DNA from: a virus
Strand: one strand, 5' to 3'
Length of the DNA: 37,329 bases
Virus record (IMG/VR): IMGVR_UViG_3300020474_000044
Span: 1-37,329 of that record
Under the pieces are notes generated by a model. That model saw only the letters and a program-made list of their open reading frames with translations. It ran no database searches and had not been told where the DNA came from. Positions 1 to 6,456 of this stretch are shown here, in pieces; within the stretch, counting starts at the first letter, position 1; every line of letters begins with the position of its first letter. The position numbers were made by a program, and so were the translations under genes.

Positions 1-13
1 GAATCATAATCAC

Positions 14-817
14 TCATCGTGCCATCTCAAAGTGCATCCTTGGTCTTACTCTAGTTTCACCCTCAATATACCATTCATGATTATGCCTTCTGTTCCATTC
101 ATTCACTACAACATCTTGTACATTTCCAGAGAGTTTAAATGGGTCACATCTTGGGTCAGTTACCACAGAATCTTCTGGCGCTTTAACACCTAATTGTAAG
201 TAGCCTGGCTCCTTCTCTAAATTACTTGTAACACCATCATAATACATTTGTAAATGTTCATCTGTCATCATACTTACATCTGTATGTTCTACTTCTATGT
301 TTATAACATCCATGTTAAATTCTTTTGCCCAGAAGTGAACCTCATCAAATGTCCATTGATAATATGGATATCCTGCTTTCTTAGCTCTTTTATCATCGCC
401 TGGCCCACCTGGCCTTGCATGTCCAAATATCCTTGGTGCCATCTTAGTAAAGATATCAAAGTTCATATACATATCTTCCATAGTTCCAAAGTTAAATGTT
501 CCTACACAGTATATCATATCAAACTTTGGATGTTCTTTTAGATAAAAGTTTCTAACATTATCTACAATGTCAGGCCCAGTGGAATGTCCAAAGTCACGAT
601 ACTCTAAAAGATCGATGCCCGTAAGCCCAGAGATATGTTCTTTAAATTTATTTGCACCACAACCAACATCTAAAACACTATTTGGTTTTACTTTTTCATT
701 TATATACTTTACGCCTGGCGCTCCAGTGATACTTCTATACATAGAAAAGTTTCTTAACACTGGATTAGAAAAATCTGAAAAGTGTCTTTTTAAATTACTT
801 ATTTCTGTTTTGTTCAT
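14..817 (-). CDS. SAM-dependent class I methyltransferase
   Basis: The 267-aa product has a Rossmann-type methyltransferase core. Motif I is VLDVGCGANKF near residues 48-58, followed by an acidic strand end GIDLLEY and then FDMIYCVGTF, where motif IV is expected. This marks a class I SAM methyltransferase, but the substrate cannot be read from sequence. Phage enzymes of this type act on DNA, small molecules or proteins. The start is preceded by GAGGTAGTGG, a good ribosome binding site, and overlaps the end of the upstream coiled-coil gene by 23 nt, so the two are probably coupled. It is the last gene of the operon visible in the window. The fold call is firm and the role is open. Confidence 0.75.
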   Translation of the reverse strand: MNKTEISNLKRHFSDFSNPVLRNFSMYRSITGAPGVKYINEKVKPNSVLDVGCGANKFKEHISGLTGIDLLEYRDFGHSTGPDIVDNVRNFYLKEHPKFDMIYCVGTFNFGTMEDMYMNFDIFTKMAPRIFGHARPGGPGDDKRAKKAGYPYYQWTFDEVHFWAKEFNMDVINIEVEHTDVSMMTDEHLQMYYDGVTSNLEKEPGYLQLGVKAPEDSVVTDPRCDPFKLSGNVQDVVVNEWNRRHNHEWYIEGETRVRPRMHFEMAR

Positions 818-1037
818 CCACTACCTCATAATGTTCACCAGTGTTTCCATTTTGTCCTATGATGTCCATTCTTCTACTTGTTTCTTCTTCATCCCAATGT
901 TGTCCTTTTAGTTGATTATTTTCATCCACTAATTCTTTTATTCTTTTAAGTAAAGTATACTTTTCTTTTGTTAGTTCTGCAATCTCAAGCCGATACATTT
1001 CAGCTGAAGATATACCATTCTGGTTGTTTTCTTCCAT
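795..1037 (-). CDS. Small coiled-coil protein, unknown function
   Basis: This 80-aa protein is not recognised. Residues about 15-45 (from MYRLEIAELTKEKYTLLKRI) form a heptad-like leucine/isoleucine pattern with many charged residues, as in a short coiled coil. The tail is hydrophilic and acidic. The start has a good AAAGGT site at coupling distance and lies inside the 3' end of the upstream gene (38-nt overlap), and its own 3' end overlaps the methyltransferase start. The tight packing and plausible start support a real gene. A function cannot be assigned. Confidence 0.6.
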   Translation of the reverse strand: MEENNQNGISSAEMYRLEIAELTKEKYTLLKRIKELVDENNQLKGQHWDEEETSRRMDIIGQNGNTGEHYEVVDEQNRNK

Positions 1038-1554
1038 TTACTTTACCTTTCCATGTAGCAAAACTTTTCTTCTCATGTATATAGTAGGTATGATAAGCCT
1101 TAATAGGATTGCCTGGCACTTTACAGTACTCTGGCATACATTGAGGCATCTCTGTTAAACCTTTCTTATCACATAAGTTATATGGTGCTCTCTGTAACCA
1201 AAGAGATGGTTTACTGGCACCGTGTATTTTGCCATATCTATATGTGTATTCTGCAAGTGTAGCCATGTACAAAAAATAGAGGTAATAATAATTACTTCTA
1301 CTTACTCTTGCCCAAACTGCTGAGGGATGGTTTACATGACCTGCTTTATAGAGATTATTTTCTCTTTCGTCATGTAATTTCCATCTTTTGATTTTATGAT
1401 TATTTTTAGTTTTACCTATATACAATTCACCATCTAACAATCTATGCGCTGTAGATAACAGTTGTGCATACTCCGTACACATCTTAACAACATGTTTGTC
1501 TAGATGCATAGAGGCACTAACTGCTGGATCTTTGTCTAAGTAAAATATATTCAT
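1000..1554 (-). CDS. Conserved phage protein, unknown function
   Basis: The 184-aa product begins MNIFYLDKDPAVSASMHLDK and continues HVVKMCTEYAQLLSTAHRLL. From memory this opening (a DxDP..A..H.DKHVVK pattern) belongs to a conserved family of marine and T4-like phage proteins with no assigned function. Conserved His, Asp and Lys residues in the first 25 positions would suit an enzyme active site, but this is only a guess. AGGGCGAT precedes the ATG. A consensus early promoter lies about 130 nt upstream, so this gene leads the last transcription unit of the window. A 22-codon ORF in the leader ends by overlapping this ATG. Confidence 0.7.
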   Translation of the reverse strand: MNIFYLDKDPAVSASMHLDKHVVKMCTEYAQLLSTAHRLLDGELYIGKTKNNHKIKRWKLHDERENNLYKAGHVNHPSAVWARVSRSNYYYLYFLYMATLAEYTYRYGKIHGASKPSLWLQRAPYNLCDKKGLTEMPQCMPEYCKVPGNPIKAYHTYYIHEKKSFATWKGKVNGRKQPEWYIFS

Positions 1555-1619
1555 ATCGCCCTCATATAAAATAGGACTTGAGGACTCTCAATCCAAATGT
1601 CAAGCATTTGATATCTCAT
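1551..1619 (-). CDS. Candidate 22-aa leader ORF (uORF)
   Basis: A short reading frame (MRYQMLDIWIESPQ... ending FYMRAI) lies in the leader downstream of the early promoter at 1682-1710. Its TGA stop overlaps the ATG of the next gene as ATGA, the same coupling seen between many genes here. The ribosome binding site is weak (GAGA, 8 nt before the ATG). It could be a real micro-gene, a coupling or attenuation device, or chance. Confidence 0.3.
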   Translation of the reverse strand: MRYQMLDIWIESPQVLFYMRAI

Positions 1620-1681
1620 ATTATAATTCTCATCATCATATACCCCTAACTATATAGTTATCGCCTATTTTAATTATATAA

Positions 1682-1710
1682 ATCATATCATACAATTGAA
1701 GAATTGTCAA
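1682..1710 (-). promoter_or_regulatory. Early sigma70-type promoter
   Basis: On the minus strand TTGACA (1705-1710) is followed after exactly 17 bp by TATGAT (1682-1687). Transcription would start near 1675 and give a leader of about 120 nt before the gene starting at 1554. The upstream context GTACTTGACAAT is shared with the promoter at 6428-6456. Confidence 0.75.
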
Positions 1711-1713
1711 GTA

Positions 1714-1917
1714 CTATTTTGTTTTTAATACCCATATAACTTTTTCTTCGCCTGTAACTTCATTTATCAAAGGAATTGCTGGTACATTTGGATTTCTAGT
1801 TTTATAATCCATTTCCCATCTATATCCTTGTTCATATTGTTTATTCGCTGTTTTAAAAAATTCAAAATTATCATACATAAAACTACCTAGCATTGATGCA
1901 ATTATTGTTTCAATCAT
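1714..1917 (-). CDS. Small protein with hydrophobic N-terminus, unknown function
   Basis: The 67-aa product begins with a short hydrophobic stretch (IETIIASMLGSFMYDNF), possibly membrane-associated, followed by a charged hydrophilic part. It is not recognised. Its ATG directly abuts the TAA of the upstream cell-wall hydrolase, and GGGAGAAG forms the ribosome binding site, so the two are translated together. The pairing with a lysin suggests, but does not prove, a lysis-related accessory role. The gene ends just upstream of the early promoter at 1682-1710. Confidence 0.55.
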   Translation of the reverse strand: MIETIIASMLGSFMYDNFEFFKTANKQYEQGYRWEMDYKTRNPNVPAIPLINEVTGEEKVIWVLKTK

Positions 1918-2391
1918 TTACTTCTCCCACCTATAGAATATGTGATTTTGTATCACTTTGGTTTTTGTTTTTGTAGCTGCCCATTCTGGTAGTACATAAT
2001 CTGCATGATAATGAGTTGCCCCATTAACGGTAGGTTCGAGCTTCCCATTGAGTACACCATTTGCAACCCATGTAGCGATCACATATGCATTGTGTTCTTT
2101 TATCTCATCACCTTTTCCGTCACAATACCAACTAAACTGACATCTGTGTTTTACTGGAAAATACTTTCTTTTGTATTTAGGGATTGTTGGGTCTTTTCTT
2201 GTTTTCCAAGATTCTCTAACTGGGCCTTGTTTTACAACTTCGCATACAGTATTAGGATATCTTGGATCTGCAACTCTATTCATTACAACTTCTGCAACTG
2301 CTATTTGTCCATCTATTGATTGATTCTTTGCCTCGTGATATACATTGGCTGCTAAACAAATAAGTGCAGTACTAAGTATTTCTGTTACCAT
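1918..2391 (-). CDS. SleB-type cell-wall hydrolase (probable endolysin)
   Basis: The 157-aa product matches the SleB/Hydrolase_2 family of peptidoglycan lytic transglycosylases. It has LAANVYHEAKNQ with the expected catalytic Glu at residue 20, then the family signature GQIAVAEVVMNRV, a CQFSWYCDG block, and a C-terminal NHIFYRW. The hydrophobic N-terminus (TEILSTALICLAANV) could act as a weak signal or anchor. Enzymes of this kind cleave the glycan backbone, and phages use them as endolysins. It lies far from the holin and spanin genes near 13.5-14.4 kb, so lysis functions are split. GGAG precedes the ATG, and the gene overlaps the metallopeptidase by 20 nt. Confidence 0.85.
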   Translation of the reverse strand: MVTEILSTALICLAANVYHEAKNQSIDGQIAVAEVVMNRVADPRYPNTVCEVVKQGPVRESWKTRKDPTIPKYKRKYFPVKHRCQFSWYCDGKGDEIKEHNAYVIATWVANGVLNGKLEPTVNGATHYHADYVLPEWAATKTKTKVIQNHIFYRWEK

Positions 2392-2821
2392 TTTTACTCC
2401 ATTCTTTATATTTGATCAGAAGAGACTCTTGCATCCTATAAGCCTGTCTTTCCCACGGTTGTCTACTATATTCGTAGTTACTGTAATCGTACCCTCTCCA
2501 ATATACTTCCGATCCTGCTGAGTTTTTATCTTTCAGCATTCCTTTAGCGTATTGCATTACATGTACCATTTCGTGAGCGACACAAGTTATTAGGTCATCT
2601 CCTTCTAATCCTTTTTCAATATCAATTTCAAAATGATTTCTATAATTGCCAATAGAGCAAAGTCCATCACAATTTGTTTCTTCTTTCAATTTTATGAGAT
2701 TTATTTCTACATCAAGAGTTCTGAATCTTGGGAGCATTTCTTCTATACAAAAGTATGCAACTTCCTTAACAAGATTTCTCTTGGACTTTGTACTACCCTC
2801 TACTGTAACACAGTTATACAT
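2372..2821 (-). CDS. Zinc metallopeptidase-like protein (HExxH)
   Basis: The 149-aa product contains CVAHEMVHVMQYAKG with H83, E84 and H87 as an HExxH zinc site. PWERQAY further on supplies a likely third ligand, E124. This resembles the small SprT-like or other gluzincin-type domains found in T4-like marine phages. Substrate and role are unknown. Protein turnover or host takeover are possibilities. The start is preceded by AGGTG at good spacing and lies just downstream of the hairpin terminator at 2845-2883, so an independent promoter or read-through must serve it. Confidence 0.75.
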   Translation of the reverse strand: MYNCVTVEGSTKSKRNLVKEVAYFCIEEMLPRFRTLDVEINLIKLKEETNCDGLCSIGNYRNHFEIDIEKGLEGDDLITCVAHEMVHVMQYAKGMLKDKNSAGSEVYWRGYDYSNYEYSRQPWERQAYRMQESLLIKYKEWSKNGNRNT

Positions 2822-2844
2822 TTAATCACCTAATATTTAGTCAT

Positions 2845-2883
2845 TATAAAAAGTGTAGGGGAGGCAATTATTTCCCCCCCTAC
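2845..2883 (-). terminator. G-rich hairpin terminator
   Basis: On the minus strand GTAGGGG (2877-2883) pairs perfectly with CCCCTAC (2855-2861) around a 15-nt loop. ACTTTTTATA follows, so a GC stem is followed by a U-run as in an intrinsic terminator. It sits below the small genes at 2984-3516. The GTAGGGG/CCCCTAC core recurs in the hairpin at 19012-19040. Confidence 0.65.
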
Positions 2884-2983
2884 TGACACAACCTTAATCA
2901 CATTATACTCATCATATATTGATTGTGTCGCCTGCTGTCCTCTTTTGATGATGAGATATGAGAGGCGAGGACATCAGAAACCA
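2884..2983 (-). ncRNA. Possibly structured intergenic RNA element
   Basis: This non-coding stretch holds four pairs of perfectly complementary segments: 2885-2891 with 2923-2929 (7 bp), 2908-2915 with 2948-2955 (8 bp), 2928-2933 with 2963-2968 (6 bp), and 2937-2942 with 2967-2972 (6 bp). Several cross each other, so they would form alternative folds or pseudoknots rather than one nested hairpin. It is followed directly by the terminator hairpin. A structured 3' UTR, a small RNA or an attenuator are possible. No known RNA family is recognised and chance pairing is not excluded. Confidence 0.3.
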
Positions 2984-3088
2984 TTAATCCATACAACCTT
3001 GCATCAAACCTTCCGTAGTGCAAGGGTCTTCAATATATCCTACTAGTGCAATACAAGCAAGGATTACAAAAAATATACCGATCTTCAT
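2984..3088 (-). CDS. 34-aa membrane or secreted micro-protein
   Basis: A 34-codon gene encodes a hydrophobic N-terminal helix (IGIFFVILACIALVGYI, residues 3-19) followed by a short tail with two cysteines (DPCTTEGLMQGCMD). It could be a single-pass membrane peptide or a secreted one. The ILAC segment vaguely resembles a lipobox but lacks the usual residues after the Cys. The ribosome binding site is strong (AGGAG at 3096-3100, 7 nt before the ATG). It follows the gene ending at 3099 with a 10-nt gap, in the same early operon. No family is recognised. Confidence 0.6.
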   Translation of the reverse strand: MKIGIFFVILACIALVGYIEDPCTTEGLMQGCMD

Positions 3089-3098
3089 TAATAAACTC

Positions 3099-3302
3099 CT
3101 AATAATTAACATAGTCTAAATCATATCCATATTCAAAATGTCCATTGTCCATATCGAATACACACTGATCAACTAACTTAGACCAAACTGCTGGAATAGA
3201 GATACCCTCTTTTTCTCCAACATTTTCACATAACTCAATTTTCTTAATTTTTGCAGAACCGAATTTACCGATTACTGTATCACCAACTTTTAGTTTAACC
3301 AT
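3099..3302 (-). CDS. Small conserved phage protein, possible SH3-like barrel
   Basis: The 67-aa product begins MVKLKVGDTVIGKFGSAKI. The start chosen has GAGG at correct spacing, while an ATG four codons earlier lacks a site. The sequence alternates short hydrophobic strands and glycine turns (GDTVIGKFGSAKIKKIELC, then FDMDNGHFEYGYDL), which suggests a small beta-barrel. A similar opening and a DNGH.EYG segment occur, as far as I recall, in other phage micro-proteins of unknown function. It overlaps the upstream gene by 8 nt and belongs to the same early operon. Confidence 0.6.
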   Translation of the reverse strand: MVKLKVGDTVIGKFGSAKIKKIELCENVGEKEGISIPAVWSKLVDQCVFDMDNGHFEYGYDLDYVNY

Positions 3303-3516
3303 TTTGAACCTCACTGTAAAAATCTTCTAGTTGTTCTTCTAATCCCACATCGGTATCAAATCCAATTAAATCTAAACAGATATCACCTTTTCTTTGTGAA
3401 ACCATTGTCATTGCAACAGCATCTGAAACTGAAATGGGTGTTCCCATTTTTAGATAGTTAACCATCTTGTCGAGATATTTTTCTGTTAAATCCCAATAGT
3501 AATTTTTGACTTTCAT
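3295..3516 (-). CDS. Small early protein, unknown function
   Basis: The 73-aa product (from MKVKNYYWDLTEKYLDKMV) is acidic, probably mostly helical, and not recognised. The start was chosen because AGAGGA lies just upstream of this ATG. An ATG six codons earlier has no site. A near-perfect sigma70-type promoter at 3548-3576 gives a leader of about 25 nt, making this the first gene of a short early unit (3516 to 2984) that ends at the 2845-2883 terminator. Short genes directly behind strong early promoters often encode host-takeover proteins in T4-like phages. That role is an inference from position only. Confidence 0.6.
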   Translation of the reverse strand: MKVKNYYWDLTEKYLDKMVNYLKMGTPISVSDAVAMTMVSQRKGDICLDLIGFDTDVGLEEQLEDFYSEVQNG

Positions 3517-3547
3517 TTTATTTCCTCTCATCATTGATTATGTATAT

Positions 3548-3576
3548 ACTATACCATGAAAAGAGGGCGTTGTCAA
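3548..3576 (-). promoter_or_regulatory. Early sigma70-type promoter
   Basis: On the minus strand TTGACA (3571-3576) is separated by exactly 17 bp from TATAGT (3548-3553). This is a perfect -35 with a five-of-six -10. Transcription would start near 3541 and serve the gene starting at 3516. Confidence 0.85.
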
Positions 3577-3608
3577 CCCCTAAAATAAACCCTTGATAAT
3601 ACAGCGTT

Positions 3609-4157
3609 TTATCCTACTCCGTTAGCCGAGCCAGACGCTTGTGGATACGAATCACTTGCAACGATTCGGTTTCCTTGTCTGTCGTAGGTTTCTTTAGGAG
3701 CATTTGGATCTGGAATCACAAAACCATCATTCCAACCAAATGCCTCTTTTACTACATCAGCAGATAGTCCTTTATAGATTCTGTGTAAGGCTTTATCTTT
3801 GGCACCATTTAGAACCTTTGCTTCTCCAGCTGATAATCCCTCTAACAACTGAATATACATATATTCTCTTTTATTCTGTGTAAGATTTTTATCAGCACCT
3901 TTGATGAAGTGCCATAACTTCTTAGACTCTGAAGCAAGTCTAGTATGTTCTGTACCATCTGGCGCATCATTTACTTCAAATGGAACATCACCCTCTGGAA
4001 TTGCCCACTGGATTTTAGGATCAAATGATGATTTGATAACCATCTTTAATCCATCACTTTTGTACTTTTTAAGAATATGTACTTTTTCTTTTTTAGTTTT
4101 TGCTTTATGAACTTTATCTAAAATCTCATGATAAAGTAATGTTATGTCATCGGCCAT
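3609..4157 (-). CDS. Conserved T4-like marine phage protein, unknown function
   Basis: The 182-aa product (MADDITLLYHEILDKVHKAK...) is lysine-rich and helical in its first half, with a segment QNKREYMYIQLLEGLSAGEA in the middle. It ends in a low-complexity tail rich in Ser, Ala and Gly. I recall related proteins next to RNase H in cyanophages, with no known function. It directly follows RNase H (TAA then ATG, with GGAGAATTTTAA upstream). The pairing suggests a replication-related or DNA-binding accessory role, which is an inference. It is the last gene of its operon before the promoter at 3548-3576. Confidence 0.65.
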   Translation of the reverse strand: MADDITLLYHEILDKVHKAKTKKEKVHILKKYKSDGLKMVIKSSFDPKIQWAIPEGDVPFEVNDAPDGTEHTRLASESKKLWHFIKGADKNLTQNKREYMYIQLLEGLSAGEAKVLNGAKDKALHRIYKGLSADVVKEAFGWNDGFVIPDPNAPKETYDRQGNRIVASDSYPQASGSANGVG

Positions 4158-5000
4158 TTAAAATTCTCCTATATTTTCTGTTAATTCTCGTAACCGTTTG
4201 TCTGTGAAATATGGAAAAAGTTTGGAGCGATCATTAATCGGCGCTTCACAAAAATCAACCATAATATCTTTTTCAAGATTTTCTGGAATCATTTTTAAGT
4301 CAATCAACTTTTGATTTCGGATATAGTTTCTTTTAACTTCTTCTTCAAAATCATCTATATTCATATCAACCCATGCTTCAATCTTTTTCTTTGTTAAAGG
4401 TCTTTGTCGCAACCCTTCCACAAAAGTATGATCTGGCGATAGCACATTTGGTATACCATCACTTGCATCACCCTTTAATATGTGTTGTTTTATATATGTC
4501 TCTGGGTCTTCTCCATTTACAAACTTTTTCAAGATAGGACTATACTGTTTAACATTAGTATAAGTTTGTAATTGAATAAAATCTTTGTCTCCACTTACAA
4601 TCATAATTTCTTCATCTTTAAAATACTTTACTAGTGTTGCGATTATATCATCTGCTTCTGCACCATATACTTCAATAAATCTGTATGGTAAGTTTTCTTT
4701 AAACTCTGATTTAATTTGATTAAGGCATTCAAAGATAGCATTCCAATCTTTACTGTCTTTCTCTCTACCTTTCTTTCTATTGTGTTTATACTGTTCAAAG
4801 TAATCTCTGCGCCAATAGTGTTTGGAGTCGTATGTAAGGACAACTTCACCATACTTTTCATTAAACATACCTCTGTATAATCTAATAGAGTTTAGTATCA
4901 TATGACGAATCATTTTATCATCTACTTCACTACTATTTGACATTTGTTGAGACATCATCACTGAAGCCAAACAAATTTGGTTCATATCAATTATTATCAT
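4158..5000 (-). CDS. rnh: T4-type RNase H (5'-3' FEN-like nuclease)
   Basis: The 280-aa product is a 5' nuclease of the T4 RNase H/FEN family, which removes RNA primers and flaps during lagging-strand synthesis. Visible metal-binding acidic residues are D5 (MIIIDMNQ), D58 (LTYDSKHYWRR), E115, D117 and D118 (GAEADDI), D138 and D140 (SGDKDF), and D178 and D181 (KGDASDGIPN, the helix-hairpin region). The basic helical-arch segment YKHNRKKGRE is also present. Length is near the roughly 305 aa of T4 RNase H. It overlaps the upstream gene by 14 nt. It works with the primase and helicase also encoded in this window. Confidence 0.9.
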   Translation of the reverse strand: MIIIDMNQICLASVMMSQQMSNSSEVDDKMIRHMILNSIRLYRGMFNEKYGEVVLTYDSKHYWRRDYFEQYKHNRKKGREKDSKDWNAIFECLNQIKSEFKENLPYRFIEVYGAEADDIIATLVKYFKDEEIMIVSGDKDFIQLQTYTNVKQYSPILKKFVNGEDPETYIKQHILKGDASDGIPNVLSPDHTFVEGLRQRPLTKKKIEAWVDMNIDDFEEEVKRNYIRNQKLIDLKMIPENLEKDIMVDFCEAPINDRSKLFPYFTDKRLRELTENIGEF

Positions 5001-5334
5001 TCTGTTCCGTATCCTTTACATACTTATTAATTGCATCTCTTAGTGGGTGTTTATATCCTACTTCCCTCATAATAGTTGCTTTTACACATTCGGTAATAAA
5101 TCTTATATCTCCCATCATTTGTGGGGATTCAATATTGAACCCCTCTTCTTTTAAATGTTCGATAAACTCAATAACAATGTTTTCCGTGAGCCCCTCAATG
5201 ATTAACATATCAGCTTGAACTTTCTTTATCTTAGTTCGTTTTGCTTTAGAAAGTTTCTGAAATGTATCAAACCATTTTTTAGGCCCTTGAACAATTTTAT
5301 CTTCGTCTACCCCTTTGGTACTATCGTCACCCAT
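4987..5334 (-). CDS. Conserved phage protein upstream of RNase H
   Basis: The 115-aa product is mostly helical and charged (KKWFDTFQKLSKAKRTKIKK; later EHLKEEGFNIESPQMMGDI). Its C-terminal half reads like the small conserved protein found near replication genes in T4-like cyanophages. No function is known. The start lies inside the upstream gene (28-nt overlap) and the stop lies inside RNase H, which suggests coupled expression. Coding character is good across the whole frame. Confidence 0.6.
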   Translation of the reverse strand: MGDDSTKGVDEDKIVQGPKKWFDTFQKLSKAKRTKIKKVQADMLIIEGLTENIVIEFIEHLKEEGFNIESPQMMGDIRFITECVKATIMREVGYKHPLRDAINKYVKDTEQNDNN

Positions 5335-5621
5335 TTGATTTTTCTCTCTTGTTCTCTACCATAGAAATCATCTACCCATTGTCCACCTCTAAGATAACCA
5401 TTTAGGTTTCTTATATAGCTTTCTACATCAGCAAGTTTTGCAATAGAACCCTTTTCTTTCATTCGAGCAGCACGTTTTAGTTCTGGTAATTTATCTTTGT
5501 TCCAATTAATCCAATCCTTTACGTTTTTTGCTGTTAAGGGATGCTCATCATCTAACTCTAAGACATTTGGGTGAATTGATTTGTTCTGTGCTGGTTTTTT
5601 AGCAGCACGAACTTTTGCCAT
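5307..5621 (-). CDS. Conserved small basic phage protein
   Basis: The 104-aa product begins MAKVRAAKKPAQNKSIHPNV and carries a W/K-rich middle (VKDWINWNKDKLPELKRAAR) and a C-terminal WVTIVPKG. The frame is open further upstream to a TTG at 5642 with a GGGA at wide spacing, so a longer 111-aa form is possible. I prefer the ATG although its ribosome binding site is weak. It follows bS21 closely. Basic charge would suit nucleic-acid or ribosome contact, but that is an inference. Confidence 0.55.
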   Translation of the reverse strand: MAKVRAAKKPAQNKSIHPNVLELDDEHPLTAKNVKDWINWNKDKLPELKRAARMKEKGSIAKLADVESYIRNLNGYLRGGQWVDDFYGREQERKIKWVTIVPKG

Positions 5622-5646
5622 CTTTTCTTTTTGGTCTACCAAGGTA

Positions 5647-5928
5647 CTATTCCCTTTCCTCTATTTCTCTTTGTTTCTTTTGCCATCTTTTGATTCCTGC
5701 TTTTTTGGCAATTCTTCTTTTTTCAGATGGTTTCTTATAACCCTCTGATCTATCTCTTATCTCTTTCATAATACCCTCATTGAGCATTTTCTTTTTTAAG
5801 ATTCTAAGAGCTTTGTTTACATCATTATTTCTAACGACTACGGTTAGTCCACCCAATTCTCTTGGGCGTTCTTCTCTCCGCTGGAAATTGTTTCTAGGTT
5901 TCCACCCTCTACTATTATCTCTTCTCAT
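5647..5928 (-). CDS. rpsU: Phage ribosomal protein bS21
   Basis: Residues about 28-92 align by eye with bacterial bS21. The pattern is [19 protein letters not shown], then [20 protein letters not shown] and [18 protein letters not shown], matching the V.V..N......LR.FK, G...E.R.R..YEKP..K R..A....K arrangement. bS21 binds the 30S platform near the 3' end of 16S rRNA and affects start-site selection. Phage-encoded bS21 is established for marine phages, including Pelagibacter phages. Unusually, about 27 Arg-rich residues ([20 protein letters not shown]...) precede the bS21 core. Bacterial bS21 is about 57-71 aa against 93 here. AGTAGG precedes the ATG. It lies second in a unit with stacked early and late promoters. 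Confidence 0.88.
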   Translation of the reverse strand: MRRDNSRGWKPRNNFQRREERPRELGGLTVVVRNNDVNKALRILKKKMLNEGIMKEIRDRSEGYKKPSEKRRIAKKAGIKRWQKKQREIEERE

Positions 5929-5934
5929 CTATAC

Positions 5935-6396
5935 CTACTTAGTAAAGTTGATTGATTGAATAGTACCGTTATATTCAAATGTTAGAACTGAATGTGAATA
6001 TGAAGTTTTTTGAACCTCATTATATCTAGTAACATTTGAACAGACGTTTCTAATTTCACCTTGTTCTTTACTACCGATATTTGAACCGATAACAACACCT
6101 AATACTTTAGCGACATCATTACCATCACCAACTTTATTACCAATGATACCACCGATAATAGCACCTAGTAGTGCATCACCATTACCTTTTAGAGCATTGG
6201 TTGTACCACTCATAACGCCACCGTTATTAACTTTGACATCTCTACATACCGTAACTTGGTATGGTACTTGTTGTATGATTGTTTTTTCTATATCTTGGAC
6301 AGATATAATTTTAGCACCTTGTGGAATAGATTGTCCATAGGCACTCGTTGATATTGCAGCCACCATGGCCGCACCTATTATTGCTTTTTTTAACAT
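5935..6396 (-). CDS. Secreted glycine-zipper protein
   Basis: The 153-aa product starts with a clear signal peptide (LKKAIIGAAMVAAISTSAYG, cleavage likely after AYG near residue 21). Around residues 77-95 is a glycine-zipper segment ALLGAIIGGIIGNKVGDG, followed by VVIGSNIGS. This resembles outer-membrane-associated 17-kDa-antigen/glycine-zipper-2TM domains. Two cysteines (TVCRDV and RNVCSN) could form a disulfide in the periplasm. A periplasmic phage protein could act in superinfection exclusion, envelope stress or lysis timing, but which is unknown. It is the first gene behind the promoters at 6421-6456, and GAGG precedes the ATG. Confidence 0.7.
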   Translation of the reverse strand: MLKKAIIGAAMVAAISTSAYGQSIPQGAKIISVQDIEKTIIQQVPYQVTVCRDVKVNNGGVMSGTTNALKGNGDALLGAIIGGIIGNKVGDGNDVAKVLGVVIGSNIGSKEQGEIRNVCSNVTRYNEVQKTSYSHSVLTFEYNGTIQSINFTK

Positions 6397-6420
6397 ATTT
6401 AACCTCTTGGTTTGTTATTG

Positions 6421-6428
6421 TATTTATA
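6421..6428 (-). promoter_or_regulatory. T4-type late promoter TATAAATA
   Basis: The minus strand reads CTATAAATAC 24 nt before the ATG at 6396. It matches the T4 late promoter box recognised by the gp55 sigma factor. It abuts the early promoter -10, so the bS21/RNase H unit could be transcribed both early and late. Confidence 0.6.
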
Positions 6429-6456
6429 GATTAACATAAAATCTACCCATTGTCAA
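6428..6456 (-). promoter_or_regulatory. Early sigma70-type promoter, weak -10
   Basis: On the minus strand TTGACA (6451-6456) is followed after 17 bp by TAATCT (6428-6433). The -35 is perfect and shares the context GTACTTGACAAT with the promoter at 1682-1710. The -10 is poor. It overlaps the late box at 6421-6428. Confidence 0.55.

Noticed and set aside
1000-1554. Pyrimidine-dimer glycosylase (T4 denV-like) label
   Set aside because: I considered it for this conserved protein, but its sequence does not show the denV signature that I know.
1599-1604. TTGACA on the minus strand as another -35
   Set aside because: No -10-like hexamer lies 16-18 bp downstream, and the site is within the leader of the promoter at 1682-1710.
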